A stretch of DNA of 64,000 nucleotides, taken from contig CAYRRM010000004.1 of the NCBI GenBank assembly GCA_964426675.1, positions 80,371 through 144,370 of the forward strand, written 5' to 3'. The notes under the pieces were generated by a model. The model had not been told where the DNA came from. It ran no database searches and worked only from the letters and a program-made list of their open reading frames with translations. The position numbers and the translations under genes are program-made. Position 1 is the stretch's first letter, and the number at the start of each line of letters is the position of its first letter. Source of the stretch: DYMC01 sp035406705 (lineage in GTDB: Bacteria; Verrucomicrobiota; Lentisphaeria; Victivallales; GWF2-50-93). Of this stretch, positions 17,814 to 26,922 are shown piece after piece.

Positions 17814-18914
17814 ATGAGTTTATTAAAGATAAAAAATGAAAATGAATGCAAATACGATGAAATTTCACTTGGTGAAATAATGCTAAGGCTTGATCCTGGT
17901 GAAGGAAGAATACGAACAGCAAGATCTTTTAGAGCATGGGAAGGAGGTGGTGAGTATAATGTTGCAAGAGGATTACGAAAATGTTTTGGCATGCGAACTG
18001 CAATAATAACAGCTTTTGCTGATAACGAAATTGGACATCTTATAGAAGATTTTATTATGCAAGGCGGTGTTGATACTTCATTCATAAAATGGCTTCCATT
18101 TGATGGAATTGGTAGGACTGTTCGGAATGGTCTAAATTTTACAGAAAGAGGTTATGGAATTCGTGGAGCAATAGGTGTATCAGATAGAGGAAATACTGCC
18201 GCATCTCAAATGAAAAAAGGGGATATTGATTGGGATTTTATTTTTGGAAAACTCGGCGTAAGATGGTTTCATACAGGCGGAATTTTTGCTGCCCTTTCGG
18301 ATTCTACCTCAGAACTTATTGAGGAAGCTATGATCTCCGCTAAAAAATACGGAACTATTATCTCATATGATTTGAATTACAGGGCTTCCCTGTGGAAAAG
18401 TATTGGAGGAAAAAAGAAAGCTCAGGAAGTAAATAAAAGACTTGCCCGATTGGTAGATGTAATGATTGGAAATGAAGAGGATTTTACGGCTGCTCTTGGA
18501 TTTGAAGTTGAAGGTATCGATGAAAATATTTCCTTCATTGATTCATCTAAATTCAAAAATATGATAAAAAACGTAATAAAAGAGTACCCCAATTTTAAAG
18601 TTGTAGCAACAACTTTGAGAACTGTAAAAACAGCAACTATCAATGATTGGAGCGGAATTTGTTGGGCAGATGGTAAATTCTATGAAGGAAAAACATTTAA
18701 TAACCTTGAAATTCTGGACAGAGTTGGCGGTGGAGACAGTTTTGCATCAGGACTTATTTATGCTTTTTTGAAATTCAACGATCCTCAAAAAGCAGTAGAT
18801 TATGGTGTAGTTCACGGAGCCCTTGCGATGACAACCCCCGGAGATACATCTATGGCTACCCTTGCAGAAGTGGAAAAAATTGTGGCAGGAGGCGGAGCAC
18901 GAGTAGTGAGGTAG
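17814..18914 (+). CDS. PfkB-family sugar kinase, likely 2-keto-3-deoxygluconate kinase
   Basis: A 366-residue ribokinase-fold enzyme. It opens with LGEIMLRLDPGEGRIRTARSF and GGGEYNVARGLRKCFG, the substrate-binding block seen in KDG kinases. It ends with the PfkB signature DRVGGGDSFASGLIYA, which carries the catalytic base and anion hole. KDG kinase makes 2-keto-3-deoxy-6-phosphogluconate for uronate/aldonate breakdown. The substrate is inferred from similarity only, since no KDPG aldolase is adjacent. AAGGAG is seven to eight bases upstream, and the gene has its own promoter. Confidence 0.8.
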   Translation: MSLLKIKNENECKYDEISLGEIMLRLDPGEGRIRTARSFRAWEGGGEYNVARGLRKCFGMRTAIITAFADNEIGHLIEDFIMQGGVDTSFIKWLPFDGIGRTVRNGLNFTERGYGIRGAIGVSDRGNTAASQMKKGDIDWDFIFGKLGVRWFHTGGIFAALSDSTSELIEEAMISAKKYGTIISYDLNYRASLWKSIGGKKKAQEVNKRLARLVDVMIGNEEDFTAALGFEVEGIDENISFIDSSKFKNMIKNVIKEYPNFKVVATTLRTVKTATINDWSGICWADGKFYEGKTFNNLEILDRVGGGDSFASGLIYAFLKFNDPQKAVDYGVVHGALAMTTPGDTSMATLAEVEKIVAGGGARVVR

Positions 18915-18949
18915 TAGTTTTTACAAATCAATGCAATGGTAATTTTTTT

Positions 18950-20281
18950 CTACTTTGCTTCGAGGATAACCTCTTTTCTGATTATATAGATGGCATTTCC
19001 CCTTTTTACAGGCTTTAAAAATAACGCCCTTACTCTTTGTCCATAAAGAACATTTTTCATTGCACGAACAATATCATCAAAGTTATTAATTCTTATATCG
19101 TTTAGACGAACTAAAACATCACCTCGTCTTACTTCTGAATCCCCATTACTTGGAGACAATTCAGAAACAATTAATCCACCAGCAAAAGGATAATCAATTG
19201 ATTTTGCTAAAGATTTATCAAGTTCTATTAGACTCAGAGATAGTCTTTTCTGGGCTATTTCCTGTCCATTAAATAACTTTAACTCTTCTGTTTTTAATTT
19301 CCATTCTTTACCATCAATAGATTTCAAGGATATTTCAATTCCCGGCTTTATTTTCCATAACTCTCTACCTAAGGAAATTAAATCTTTGAATTTATTACCA
19401 TTTATATGGGAGATTTTTGTTCCAGGCTTTAATCCTGATTTTTCCGCTGGACTTCCTGGTAGAACTTCAGAAATAATAAAATATTTTCCTGTTTGCTCAA
19501 TTCCCGGAATTATCCCAAGACTTGTTTTTGAAAATCTCTCTGGAATCAACCACTTACCAACTACGGATTCAATTCGTTTTACTGGAATAGCAAAACCTAT
19601 TCCCTGTGCATCTTTGTATATTGCAGTATTGAGTCCTATCATCTCACCAAGAATATTTACGAGAGGTCCCCCACTATTACCCGGATTTATTGCAGCATCC
19701 GTCTGTAAAATATCAGAAAAAATTACCTTCCCCTGATAAATAGCTTCTCTATTTAAAGCGCTAAGAATACCTCTTGATATGCTACTACCCAGACCATAAG
19801 GATTTCCCACTGCAATAACAGTTTCCCCCAGATATAATTCATCAGGAGGGGCAATTGAAATAGGTTTTAAGGTGTCAGGAACAGGTGTTATCAATGCAAG
19901 CAATGCAATATCATTTAACTCATCTGAGGCGATTTCAACAGCTTTAGCTACCTTTCCATCATAGAAGACAATATTTATTTCAGTTGCCCTGTAAACAACA
20001 TGAGCATTTGTAATTATCAACCCAGCAGGATCAATTATTACTCCACTTCCAAGTGAGTTTGTCCTACTCTGTAAATCATGCCCAAAAAAGTCTTTAAAAA
20101 AACCTTCAAACGGGTCTATACCCCATGGCGAGTGAGAAGAACTTACAATAGTTTCAGTCCCAATGTTCACCACGGAAGGTAGTACCTTTTCAACAGCTTT
20201 AACAACTTCGTTGCGACGTTCTTCAGCAAAGAGTAAAAAACAATTTAAGAACAGGAAAAACAATACAATTTTTCTTTTCAT
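18950..20281 (-). CDS. HtrA/Deg family periplasmic serine protease
   Basis: Quality-control protease of the envelope. A signal peptide (MKRKIVLFFLFLNCFLLFAEE) is followed by the trypsin-like domain. The catalytic triad is His in ITNAHVV, Asp in LNDIALL and Ser in NPGNSGGPLV. Two C-terminal PDZ domains follow (about 265-345 in this numbering with GSPAEKSGLKPG, and about 380-435 with RRGDVLVRLNDIRI). I chose the start at 20281, which begins the signal peptide. An in-frame ATG at 20308 adds nine residues and cannot be ruled out, as neither has a clear Shine-Dalgarno. It is convergent with the PfkB kinase gene. Confidence 0.93.
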   Translation of the reverse strand: MKRKIVLFFLFLNCFLLFAEERRNEVVKAVEKVLPSVVNIGTETIVSSSHSPWGIDPFEGFFKDFFGHDLQSRTNSLGSGVIIDPAGLIITNAHVVYRATEINIVFYDGKVAKAVEIASDELNDIALLALITPVPDTLKPISIAPPDELYLGETVIAVGNPYGLGSSISRGILSALNREAIYQGKVIFSDILQTDAAINPGNSGGPLVNILGEMIGLNTAIYKDAQGIGFAIPVKRIESVVGKWLIPERFSKTSLGIIPGIEQTGKYFIISEVLPGSPAEKSGLKPGTKISHINGNKFKDLISLGRELWKIKPGIEISLKSIDGKEWKLKTEELKLFNGQEIAQKRLSLSLIELDKSLAKSIDYPFAGGLIVSELSPSNGDSEVRRGDVLVRLNDIRINNFDDIVRAMKNVLYGQRVRALFLKPVKRGNAIYIIRKEVILEAK

Positions 20282-20370
20282 TTTATAATTTCTACAATTT
20301 AATTGCATGATTTTATTTTTCTGTAATATATCTTAAGAAATATAAATTTTCTAAAAAAGATGTTAAGGCG

Positions 20371-21747
20371 ATGGAACTTTTTTTAAGAAAAACTAATTTA
20401 CTTAAAAATAAAAAATATACAATGAGAATTACTGAAAAAAAATTGCAGATATTCTGGAAAAAGATAAAAACTGGAACAATCTTAAAAACCTCCGATGGAA
20501 AAGATATTAAAATACTTTCTCCCGGAAATTGGAATTTCGAAGAGGGACCTGACTTTCAAAATGCAAAATTTGAAATTGATGGAATTACAGACTCCGGTGA
20601 TGTAGAAATACATCTAAAGTCTTCTGATTGGTTCCTGCATAATCACAATAATGATTCTAATTATAAAAATGTAAAACTTCATGTTGTCTTCAAAAATGAC
20701 AAGACTGTAATGGATAAAATAACAATAATTCTTCCAGAAAAGTTGAGCTTGCCGAAAACTCCTGTTGAAAAAAATCTAAAGTTTGGTTCAGGTAAATGCC
20801 AAAATTATTTCTCAACATTGGATGAGATTATCCTTAATGATTTTTTGAGTGAAGCAGGGATTGAAAGATTTAAAGAAAAAGCTTCTGCAGCAACTGCAGA
20901 AATAATAAAAGATGGCTTTGATAAAGCAGTCCTAAAAAAAATTTTTGAGGCCGCTGGATATAAAAAAAATAAAGAAAATTTCGTTGAACTATTTAAACGA
21001 ATACTATGTCACCCCGAATATAAAAATCCAGAAATTCTTCCAGCTCTTATCTGGGGAGAATCGGGACTGCTTCCAGATCCAACAACAAAAGACGTTCACA
21101 GAGAGATGAAAGAATATACTTCCAAACTCTGGAATATATGGTGGAAATATAGACTTCATAATGAAAAACCAATAAAATGGATAAAAGCTGGCGTAAGACC
21201 ACTTAACTCTCCGGAAAGACGTATCGCTGGACTTTGTAGCATAATATCAAAAACAAATGCAAAAATATTATGCGAAATATTAAAATTGATGAAAAATTCC
21301 CAAACTCCTTCGATTTTCTCATCAAAACTTATAGAATTTTTCACTGTAAAAGATGAAATTTGGGATAACTGGACAAATTTCCGAAATAAAAGAAAGCTAA
21401 GGGCCTCAATAATAGGAAAAATGCGTTCTATTGACATCGTAACAACTGTGATTTTACCTTTCTTATTTGCGAAATTCGCAATAGATAAGGACCAGAATAT
21501 TATGGATTTTTGCATAGAAACATTTCGTGTATCTCCTCTTATTCAGGATAATATAAAATTGAAAATCGCTATAAATAAATGGTTTACACCACCATCAAGA
21601 GGAAATTATATAATTACTAATGCTGCATCTGCTCATGGAGCAATATTTCTTTTAGAAAAATTTTGTTATGCTTGTTCTTATCATTGCAACGAATGTATGA
21701 TTTTATCACAGTTAGAAAAAAATCGTAAAAATATCCTTCATCTTTGA
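20371..21747 (+). CDS. DUF2851 family protein
   Basis: A 458-residue cytosolic-looking protein matching the DUF2851 layout. The N-terminal block is SPGNWNFEEGPDFQNAKFEIDG, followed by SGDVEIHLKSSDWFLHNHNND and VKLHVVFKND. A long helical region follows, and a C-terminal Cys cluster (CYACSYHCNECMI) could bind a metal. The family is of unknown function; the N-terminal part has a nuclease-like look, but that is inference. AAGG is close to the first ATG; a second in-frame ATG at 20422 would trim 17 residues. A palindrome copy at 21467 encodes FAKFAI. Confidence 0.75.
   Translation: MELFLRKTNLLKNKKYTMRITEKKLQIFWKKIKTGTILKTSDGKDIKILSPGNWNFEEGPDFQNAKFEIDGITDSGDVEIHLKSSDWFLHNHNNDSNYKNVKLHVVFKNDKTVMDKITIILPEKLSLPKTPVEKNLKFGSGKCQNYFSTLDEIILNDFLSEAGIERFKEKASAATAEIIKDGFDKAVLKKIFEAAGYKKNKENFVELFKRILCHPEYKNPEILPALIWGESGLLPDPTTKDVHREMKEYTSKLWNIWWKYRLHNEKPIKWIKAGVRPLNSPERRIAGLCSIISKTNAKILCEILKLMKNSQTPSIFSSKLIEFFTVKDEIWDNWTNFRNKRKLRASIIGKMRSIDIVTTVILPFLFAKFAIDKDQNIMDFCIETFRVSPLIQDNIKLKIAINKWFTPPSRGNYIITNAASAHGAIFLLEKFCYACSYHCNECMILSQLEKNRKNILHL
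21467..21481. repeat. TTGCGAWWWTCGCAA palindrome in the DUF2851 gene
   Basis: TTGCGAAATTCGCAA, full 15 bases, read as FAKFAI. Confidence 0.9.
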
Positions 21748-21752
21748 CTTTA

Positions 21753-22625
21753 TTATTTCTCATCTCCCGAATCAGCTTTCCACACAGCTATAACAATTCC
21801 CGTCATTATCATTATAGCTCCAGGATAAAACCAAAGTTGTGGCTTTTCTGCAAAAATCGGATATGAAACCAGAGTCGCAAGAATAAATTGAGCAGGCACA
21901 GTAAGAGCCATCAACTGGCTCTTCGCATAGCGCAATAAAAACATCATTAGAGCGTGCCCACCAATAGTTGGAAATACAATAAGGCAACAAAGTGATACAA
22001 TAGTTCTTATGTCTCCTACAGAAATTTTCCCATGTAAGATAATCGAGAAAATCCCTTGAACTAAAGCAGCAATAGCAAAAACACCAGTACTGAAAACAAA
22101 GGCATTTTTATCTTTTCTATATCTCCGACCGAAAACAATATAACTTCCACATAAAAATGCCGAAAATAAGGCTACAGCAGATCCATAAAATTGAGATGGG
22201 GCAAGCTCTATTTGCCTGATACTTAACCAGAGAGTACCAAGAAAAGCCAGAATCAGACCAAAAATTTCCCATTTATTTATCCTCTCCTGAATAATCCAAT
22301 GGGCTAAAAATGGAACCATAAGTGGTTGAAGACCAATAAATAATGTAGCATTTGCAATCGTAGTATTCTGTATTGCCCAACACCAAGTTGAAAAATGAAG
22401 TCCAAGTAAAAGTCCACAAATAATAGCTCCTTTTGAGAATAACTTCATAATTGAATCTTTCTTAAGACTCTTCAAAGCAATAGGAGACAAAATAATCGCC
22501 GCACCAAAAACCCTCCAAAAACCAATATCAACAGCAGGAATTTTACAAAACCTTGTCAATATTGAAGCAGAAGAGGCCATAATAACAATTACCAACCATA
22601 AAAGAATTATACTAGAATATTTCAT
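21753..22625 (-). CDS. EamA/DMT-family transporter
   Basis: A 290-residue integral membrane protein with about ten hydrophobic helices in two EamA repeats. The first runs from LLWLVIVIMASSASILTRF to FIGLQPLMVPFLAHWI. The second runs from FYGSAVALFSAFLCGSYIVFGRRYRK to QFILATLVSYPIFAEKP. Members export metabolites such as amino acids or drugs; the substrate here is unknown. It lies nine bases downstream of the kinase gene on the same strand. Confidence 0.85.
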   Translation of the reverse strand: MKYSSIILLWLVIVIMASSASILTRFCKIPAVDIGFWRVFGAAIILSPIALKSLKKDSIMKLFSKGAIICGLLLGLHFSTWCWAIQNTTIANATLFIGLQPLMVPFLAHWIIQERINKWEIFGLILAFLGTLWLSIRQIELAPSQFYGSAVALFSAFLCGSYIVFGRRYRKDKNAFVFSTGVFAIAALVQGIFSIILHGKISVGDIRTIVSLCCLIVFPTIGGHALMMFLLRYAKSQLMALTVPAQFILATLVSYPIFAEKPQLWFYPGAIMIMTGIVIAVWKADSGDEK

Positions 22626-22634
22626 TGCGAAAAT

Positions 22635-24155
22635 TTACCAATTAGGTCTACTGCGCTCTTCAGTGGATGGGCTTTTTTTGCTTTCGGTACCTTTTTCCTG
22701 GTTTTCCACAGATAAAGTTAAATCTTGTTTCTGCCCTGGAGTTTCCTCAAAAGATTTTTCTTTAGTTACAGAAATTTTCTCCTCAGATTTCATTTCAGTA
22801 GTTTTTACTGGCAAATTTTCTTCCGAACTGCCTCCTTCATCATCTTTTGCTTCAATAGAGAGCTTTAAATCTTTATGTTTAGGCAAAATTTCAGTAGGTA
22901 ATAAATCTTTGCGTTTTTGACTTTCTGTCTTGAAATATCTATATCCTATAAAAATTGCTCCAATCAAAACAAAACATAGAAAAGAAAAGAAAAAAGCTAA
23001 AAATATCCATAGCAAGATATGATTTTTTCTCTTTTCAGTTTTTTTTGGGACAGTTAAATAATCGGCAGAATCTTCTTTTGAGATATTTTTTTTATCTGCA
23101 GAAACTTCTTTTTTTATTTGTGGAGAAATAGCCTCTGTTACTGCATTTGAAGGACTGATAGCAATATTTGTTTTTCCTACACATGGCAATGGAGTTAGAG
23201 GAAACTGTCCATCTAAAACTCTTTCTATATCTACAATCAAAGCTTTCCAACTTGCAGGACGGTCATTTTTATCTTTAGCCATCATAATTTTTATAAGTGA
23301 TACTGTCTGTTCACTAATGAGAGGATTATAACTTTTCGGATCAGGTAAAGGCTCTGAAAGGTGTTTAGTTACTATTCCCATAGCAGTATCAGCATCATAT
23401 GGCACTGTCCCTGTAACCATGTGATATAATGTAGCTCCTAATGAATAAATATCGGATCTAAAGTCAAGATCTTTTACTCCCAGAGCCTGCTCCGGACTTA
23501 CATAATAAGGTGTACCAATCATCATTCCTGCCATTGTAAGAGAGCTTTCCTCATCGAGTTTTTTGGAGATTCCCATATCCATTAATTTAGCGGTAAAATT
23601 TTTATCAATCATTATATTAGACGGTTTTATATCGCGATGAAGAATTCTATATTCATTCCACGCATAATCGAGAGCCGATGCAATAGACTTTATTATTTCA
23701 AGAGAATCTTTTTCAGATAAGGGAATTCCATCTTTTATCTTATCAAAAACTGTTTCACCGCGAATATACGAAATTGCCATATAATAAATGTTATTTTCAA
23801 CACCTGCATGAAAAGCCGTAACAATATTTGGATGCTCTAATTTTGCCGTATTTCGAACTTCATTTAAAAATCTTTCTACAAAATCACGATTAGACGTATA
23901 TTTAGGAGATAGTATTTTCAGGGCAACATGACGATCTAATTTTTCCTGCTTTGCCAGCCAAACTTCTCCCATTCCACCAACACCGAGTTGTTTCTCAACG
24001 ATAAAATCCCCAAGCTTCATTCCTGGATAAATACCGGGAATAGGAACAAGAATTTCTTCACCGCAAAAAGGACATTTTCTCACCTCTCCGCAGAGAGAAT
24101 CATCAGTTTGATTCAAGGCATTGCATTTTGAACATGTGTATGAGACTATAGGCAT
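22635..24155 (-). CDS. Membrane-bound Ser/Thr protein kinase with N-terminal zinc ribbon
   Basis: A 506-residue Hanks-type kinase. A CxxC...CxxC zinc ribbon lies at Cys8, Cys11, Cys28 and Cys31. The kinase domain spans about residues 50-310, with the glycine loop GVGGMGEVW, VALKIL (ATP lysine), catalytic HRDIKPSN and DMG in place of DFG. It also carries the Ser/Thr activation segment TPYYVSPEQALG. A transmembrane helix (about 377-402) is followed by an acidic Lys/Glu/Ser-rich tail outside. Such zinc-ribbon kinases are common in PVC bacteria. It is upstream of the EamA gene, and its targets cannot be told. Confidence 0.9.
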   Translation of the reverse strand: MPIVSYTCSKCNALNQTDDSLCGEVRKCPFCGEEILVPIPGIYPGMKLGDFIVEKQLGVGGMGEVWLAKQEKLDRHVALKILSPKYTSNRDFVERFLNEVRNTAKLEHPNIVTAFHAGVENNIYYMAISYIRGETVFDKIKDGIPLSEKDSLEIIKSIASALDYAWNEYRILHRDIKPSNIMIDKNFTAKLMDMGISKKLDEESSLTMAGMMIGTPYYVSPEQALGVKDLDFRSDIYSLGATLYHMVTGTVPYDADTAMGIVTKHLSEPLPDPKSYNPLISEQTVSLIKIMMAKDKNDRPASWKALIVDIERVLDGQFPLTPLPCVGKTNIAISPSNAVTEAISPQIKKEVSADKKNISKEDSADYLTVPKKTEKRKNHILLWIFLAFFFSFLCFVLIGAIFIGYRYFKTESQKRKDLLPTEILPKHKDLKLSIEAKDDEGGSSEENLPVKTTEMKSEEKISVTKEKSFEETPGQKQDLTLSVENQEKGTESKKSPSTEERSRPNW

Positions 24156-24230
24156 ATTACAAAATAGAGTTTCTTATTTTTATTATAAATTTAATCCCAT
24201 TTTGTGAAAAAAAAACAATAAAAATAGATA

Positions 24231-24404
24231 TTTATTAATATTTTGCGTTCGTCCAGTAGCACAACTGCAAGGAATCAAGGCAACCGGCGGTGCAATAACT
24301 ACTCAGAGCCAATAATGACGAAGCAGATATGCCGTAATGACCAAACCCTTGCGGGATCAATACAAAATGAATAATTTCCTTAACTGCAAATACTTTTCTC
24401 TCCA
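24231..24404 (-). pseudogene. Small ORF or decayed mobile-element fragment in a 320-base gap
   Basis: The gap 24156-24477 holds no recognisable gene but contains a higher-GC block. On the minus strand an ATG at 24404 opens 57 codons (MERKVFAVKEIIHFVLIPQGF...) ending at TAA 24231. A neighbouring frame shows SLRHICFVIIGSE, then later LLDERKILI. Together these faintly resemble the helix-turn-helix start of an IS21-type transposase broken by frameshifts. Imperfect terminal repeats TTTTGCGTTC (24241) and GAACCGCAAAA (24444) flank it, and a hairpin lies at 24415-24442. It could equally be a structured RNA. I cannot decide. Confidence 0.3.
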
Positions 24405-24477
24405 TATTTAATTATCAACAGCTAAAACTCCTGTTGGCTGATTGAACCGCAAAATTTAGTTTAATTTTTTCAGAAAT

Positions 24478-25176
24478 CTATTTCTGACCATAATAAGCAT
24501 TTTTGCCGTGTTTTCTTTCAAAATGTTTTTTTATTAAACAGTCTGAAATCATTTCCAATGAAGGATTTAGAGATACTGAAAGGAATGCGATTTTCGCAAT
24601 TTCCTCAAGGATCACAGCATTATAAACGGCTTTTTGAGCATTCTCTCCCCATGTAAATGGACCATGTGAGGCTACAATCACCATGGGTACGTGGGATGGA
24701 TTAAGTTTTAACTTTTTAAAAAGATTTGAAATTGCAATTCCAGTATTGTCCTCATAGTCTCCATTAATCATTTCTTCAGATAATTCTTCAGTACATGGGA
24801 CAGAACAAGGAAGGTGATCTGCATGAGTGGTTCCCAGTATTAGAATTTCTTTCTTAGCCTGCGCCCACGCTGTAGCATAGGTTGAATGAGTGTGGCAGAC
24901 TCCACAGATATCTGGAAAAGAACGATAAAGTCTGGAATGAGTTTTTGTATCTGAAGATGGACGGAGAGAACCTTCAACCACATTATTTTCAAGATCAACT
25001 ACTACCATGTCATCAGGTTTCATCTTTTCATATGGAACGCCACTTGGTTTAATTGCGAAAACTGCTTTATTGTGGTCAAAGGCACTTGCATTTCCAAAAG
25101 TGTATAGGGCAAGTCCTCTTTTGTAAAGTTCCATATTTGCGATATAAGCTTCTTCTTTTAAAGTTTTAAATTTCAT
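24478..25176 (-). CDS. araD: L-ribulose-5-phosphate 4-epimerase (class II aldolase family)
   Basis: Converts L-ribulose 5-phosphate to D-xylulose 5-phosphate. The 232-residue protein has the class II aldolase zinc and substrate motifs: GNASAFDHNKAVFAIKPSGVPY, RPSSDTKTHSRLYRSFP, CHTHSTYATAWAQ, TTHADHLPC and ASHGPFTWG. These are the AraD/UlaF pattern. It follows araB by 19 bases in the same direction. No araA is seen, so the ribulose may come from another route or a distant gene. A palindrome copy at 24586 encodes AKIAF. Confidence 0.92.
   Translation of the reverse strand: MKFKTLKEEAYIANMELYKRGLALYTFGNASAFDHNKAVFAIKPSGVPYEKMKPDDMVVVDLENNVVEGSLRPSSDTKTHSRLYRSFPDICGVCHTHSTYATAWAQAKKEILILGTTHADHLPCSVPCTEELSEEMINGDYEDNTGIAISNLFKKLKLNPSHVPMVIVASHGPFTWGENAQKAVYNAVILEEIAKIAFLSVSLNPSLEMISDCLIKKHFERKHGKNAYYGQK
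24586..24599. repeat. TGCGAWWWTCGCA palindrome in araD
   Basis: TGCGATTTTCGCAA preceded by A, so the 13-base core is perfect. Read as AKIAF. Confidence 0.88.
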
Positions 25177-25195
25177 GTTTTTTTTATTATTTTTT

Positions 25196-26854
25196 TTAGA
25201 TTTTCAAATCTTTTTCTGTTGCATTTGCCAATTGAAGATATTTTTTGTATCTTTCTCTATAAACAGGAAATAATTTTTTATTTGGTTTATAATTTTTTTC
25301 AAAACCAGAACCCATAGCGTCCTGAGCATCTTCTACCTTTTGATAGATTCCTCCAACCACAGCAGCGAACATTGCCGCACCGAGAGCACACGCCTGTTCT
25401 GAACGAACCACTTTTACTGGCATTTCAAGAACATCCGATAGAGTTTGCATTACAAATGGAGATTTTTTTGCAATTCCGCCCAGAGCTATGATTTCTTTTA
25501 TTTGAACTCCTTGTGAAGTAAAACACTCATTAATTTTTTTTGCTCCAAAAGCTGTAGCTTCAACTATAGAACGAAAAATCATAGGAGCATTTGTCCCCAT
25601 ATCAAAACCAATGGCAGATGCTTTCAAGCTCTGATCCGCAAATGGTGTTCTACGACCATTAATCCAATCAGTAAATACAGGAATATCTTCTTCTATTTTT
25701 ATTTTTGAAGCGGCTATATTCAGTTCTCCTAAAATCTCATGTTTTAGAGTACTTGCGAATTTCGCAATTTTATGATTTTTGCTTTCGGATATAGGCCAGA
25801 GAAGAAGGTTTCTGAACCATGCATAAAAATCGCCAAATGCTGATTGTCCTGCTTCAAGCCCGAGCATCCCTGGAATAATAGAACCATCCACTTGTCCACA
25901 TATTCCCCTGATAAGTTTCTCCTTTCCATAGAGAGGTGAAACTAACATATCGCAGGTAGATGTCCCAATAATCTTTACGAGAATACCTGGTTTAATTTCT
26001 CCTCCCACTGCTCCCATGTGAGCATCAAAAGCGCCCACAGCTACGGCAGTTTTTTCACTTTTTATTCCAAGTCTTTCTGCCCATTCCCTTGAAAGAAAAC
26101 CAGCACTTTGATCTGAAGGATATGTTTCAGAATAGAGTTTATCTCTAAATTCGGCAAGACGAGGGTCAAGCGCTTTTAAGAAATCGTAAGATGGGAGTCC
26201 GCCAAAATCCTGATGCCACATAGCTTTGTGACCTGCCGCACAACGGCTTCTTTTTATTTGTTCTATTTTTTTTATTCCGCATAACAAGGCTGGAATCCAA
26301 TCACAATGTTCGAGCCACGAATATGCAGTTTTTGCAACTTTTTTATTTCTTCTAATAGTATGAAGAATTTTAGCCCAGAACCATTCAGAAGAATAAATAC
26401 CACCAGAGAACTTTGTATAATCTTCAAATTTTCCACTATGGGCAAGTTGATTAATTTCCTGCGCTTCATTAATAGAACTGTGATCTTTCCATAAAATAAA
26501 CATAGCATCAGGCTCCCTTTCAAATTCTTTATGTAAAGAAAGTGGAGAACCTGAAGAATCAACTGCTACTGGAGTTGAACCAGTTGTATCTACAGCAATT
26601 CCAGAGATATTTGCTGAAACAGATTTCCCAGATTTTTTTAACGCCGTTTTTATGGTATTTTCCAGTGCTTCAATATAGTCGAGAGGGTGTTGTCTAAAAA
26701 TATTATCCTTTGGCGAAGAAAATTTGCCATCATTCCAACGATTGTAATTATGTACGGCAGAAGCCAATTCATCGCCATTAGAGGCATCAATAACAATTGC
26801 TCTCGCAGAATCTGTTCCGAAATCCACTCCAATAACATAATTTTGTTTTTTCAT
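25196..26854 (-). CDS. araB: Ribulokinase
   Basis: FGGY-family kinase phosphorylating L-ribulose. Visible motifs are the ATPase loop GVDFGTDSARA, the ribulokinase block LWKDHSSINEAQEINQLA, GAFDAHMGAVGGEI, and the C-terminal FGGY region (IALGGIAKKSPFVMQTLSDV, SEQACALGAAMFAAV). I place the start at 26854 (MKKQNYVIGVDFGTD), because GAGGA lies nine bases upstream; longer starts up to 26881 would add nine residues. A (TATAA)n tract lies upstream. A palindrome copy at 25753 encodes AKFAS. Confidence 0.93.
   Translation of the reverse strand: MKKQNYVIGVDFGTDSARAIVIDASNGDELASAVHNYNRWNDGKFSSPKDNIFRQHPLDYIEALENTIKTALKKSGKSVSANISGIAVDTTGSTPVAVDSSGSPLSLHKEFEREPDAMFILWKDHSSINEAQEINQLAHSGKFEDYTKFSGGIYSSEWFWAKILHTIRRNKKVAKTAYSWLEHCDWIPALLCGIKKIEQIKRSRCAAGHKAMWHQDFGGLPSYDFLKALDPRLAEFRDKLYSETYPSDQSAGFLSREWAERLGIKSEKTAVAVGAFDAHMGAVGGEIKPGILVKIIGTSTCDMLVSPLYGKEKLIRGICGQVDGSIIPGMLGLEAGQSAFGDFYAWFRNLLLWPISESKNHKIAKFASTLKHEILGELNIAASKIKIEEDIPVFTDWINGRRTPFADQSLKASAIGFDMGTNAPMIFRSIVEATAFGAKKINECFTSQGVQIKEIIALGGIAKKSPFVMQTLSDVLEMPVKVVRSEQACALGAAMFAAVVGGIYQKVEDAQDAMGSGFEKNYKPNKKLFPVYRERYKKYLQLANATEKDLKI
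25753..25767. repeat. TTGCGAWWWTCGCAA palindrome in araB
   Basis: TTGCGAATTTCGCAA, full 15 bases, read as IAKFAS. Confidence 0.9.
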
Positions 26855-26885
26855 ATTTTTCCTCATTTTATTTTTTTTCATTTCG

Positions 26886-26913
26886 TATAATATAATATAA
26901 TATAATATAATAA
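26886..26913. repeat. (TATAA)n microsatellite upstream of araB
   Basis: About five tandem TATAA units plus a TAATAA end, sitting in the only gap between uvsE and araB. It supplies several overlapping -10-like TATAAT hexamers and is a candidate slippage site affecting araB expression. Confidence 0.8.
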
Positions 26914-26922
26914 AAATTTTTT

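Noticed and set aside
24231..24455. 6S, tmRNA or RNase P RNA in the kinase-araD gap
   Set aside because: I could not find the conserved sequence blocks of tmRNA or RNase P, nor a convincing 6S bubble. Left as undecided fragment.
24231..24455. Integron attC site
   Set aside because: No paired RYYYAAC/GTTRRRY core sites with the right spacing, and no integrase in the window.
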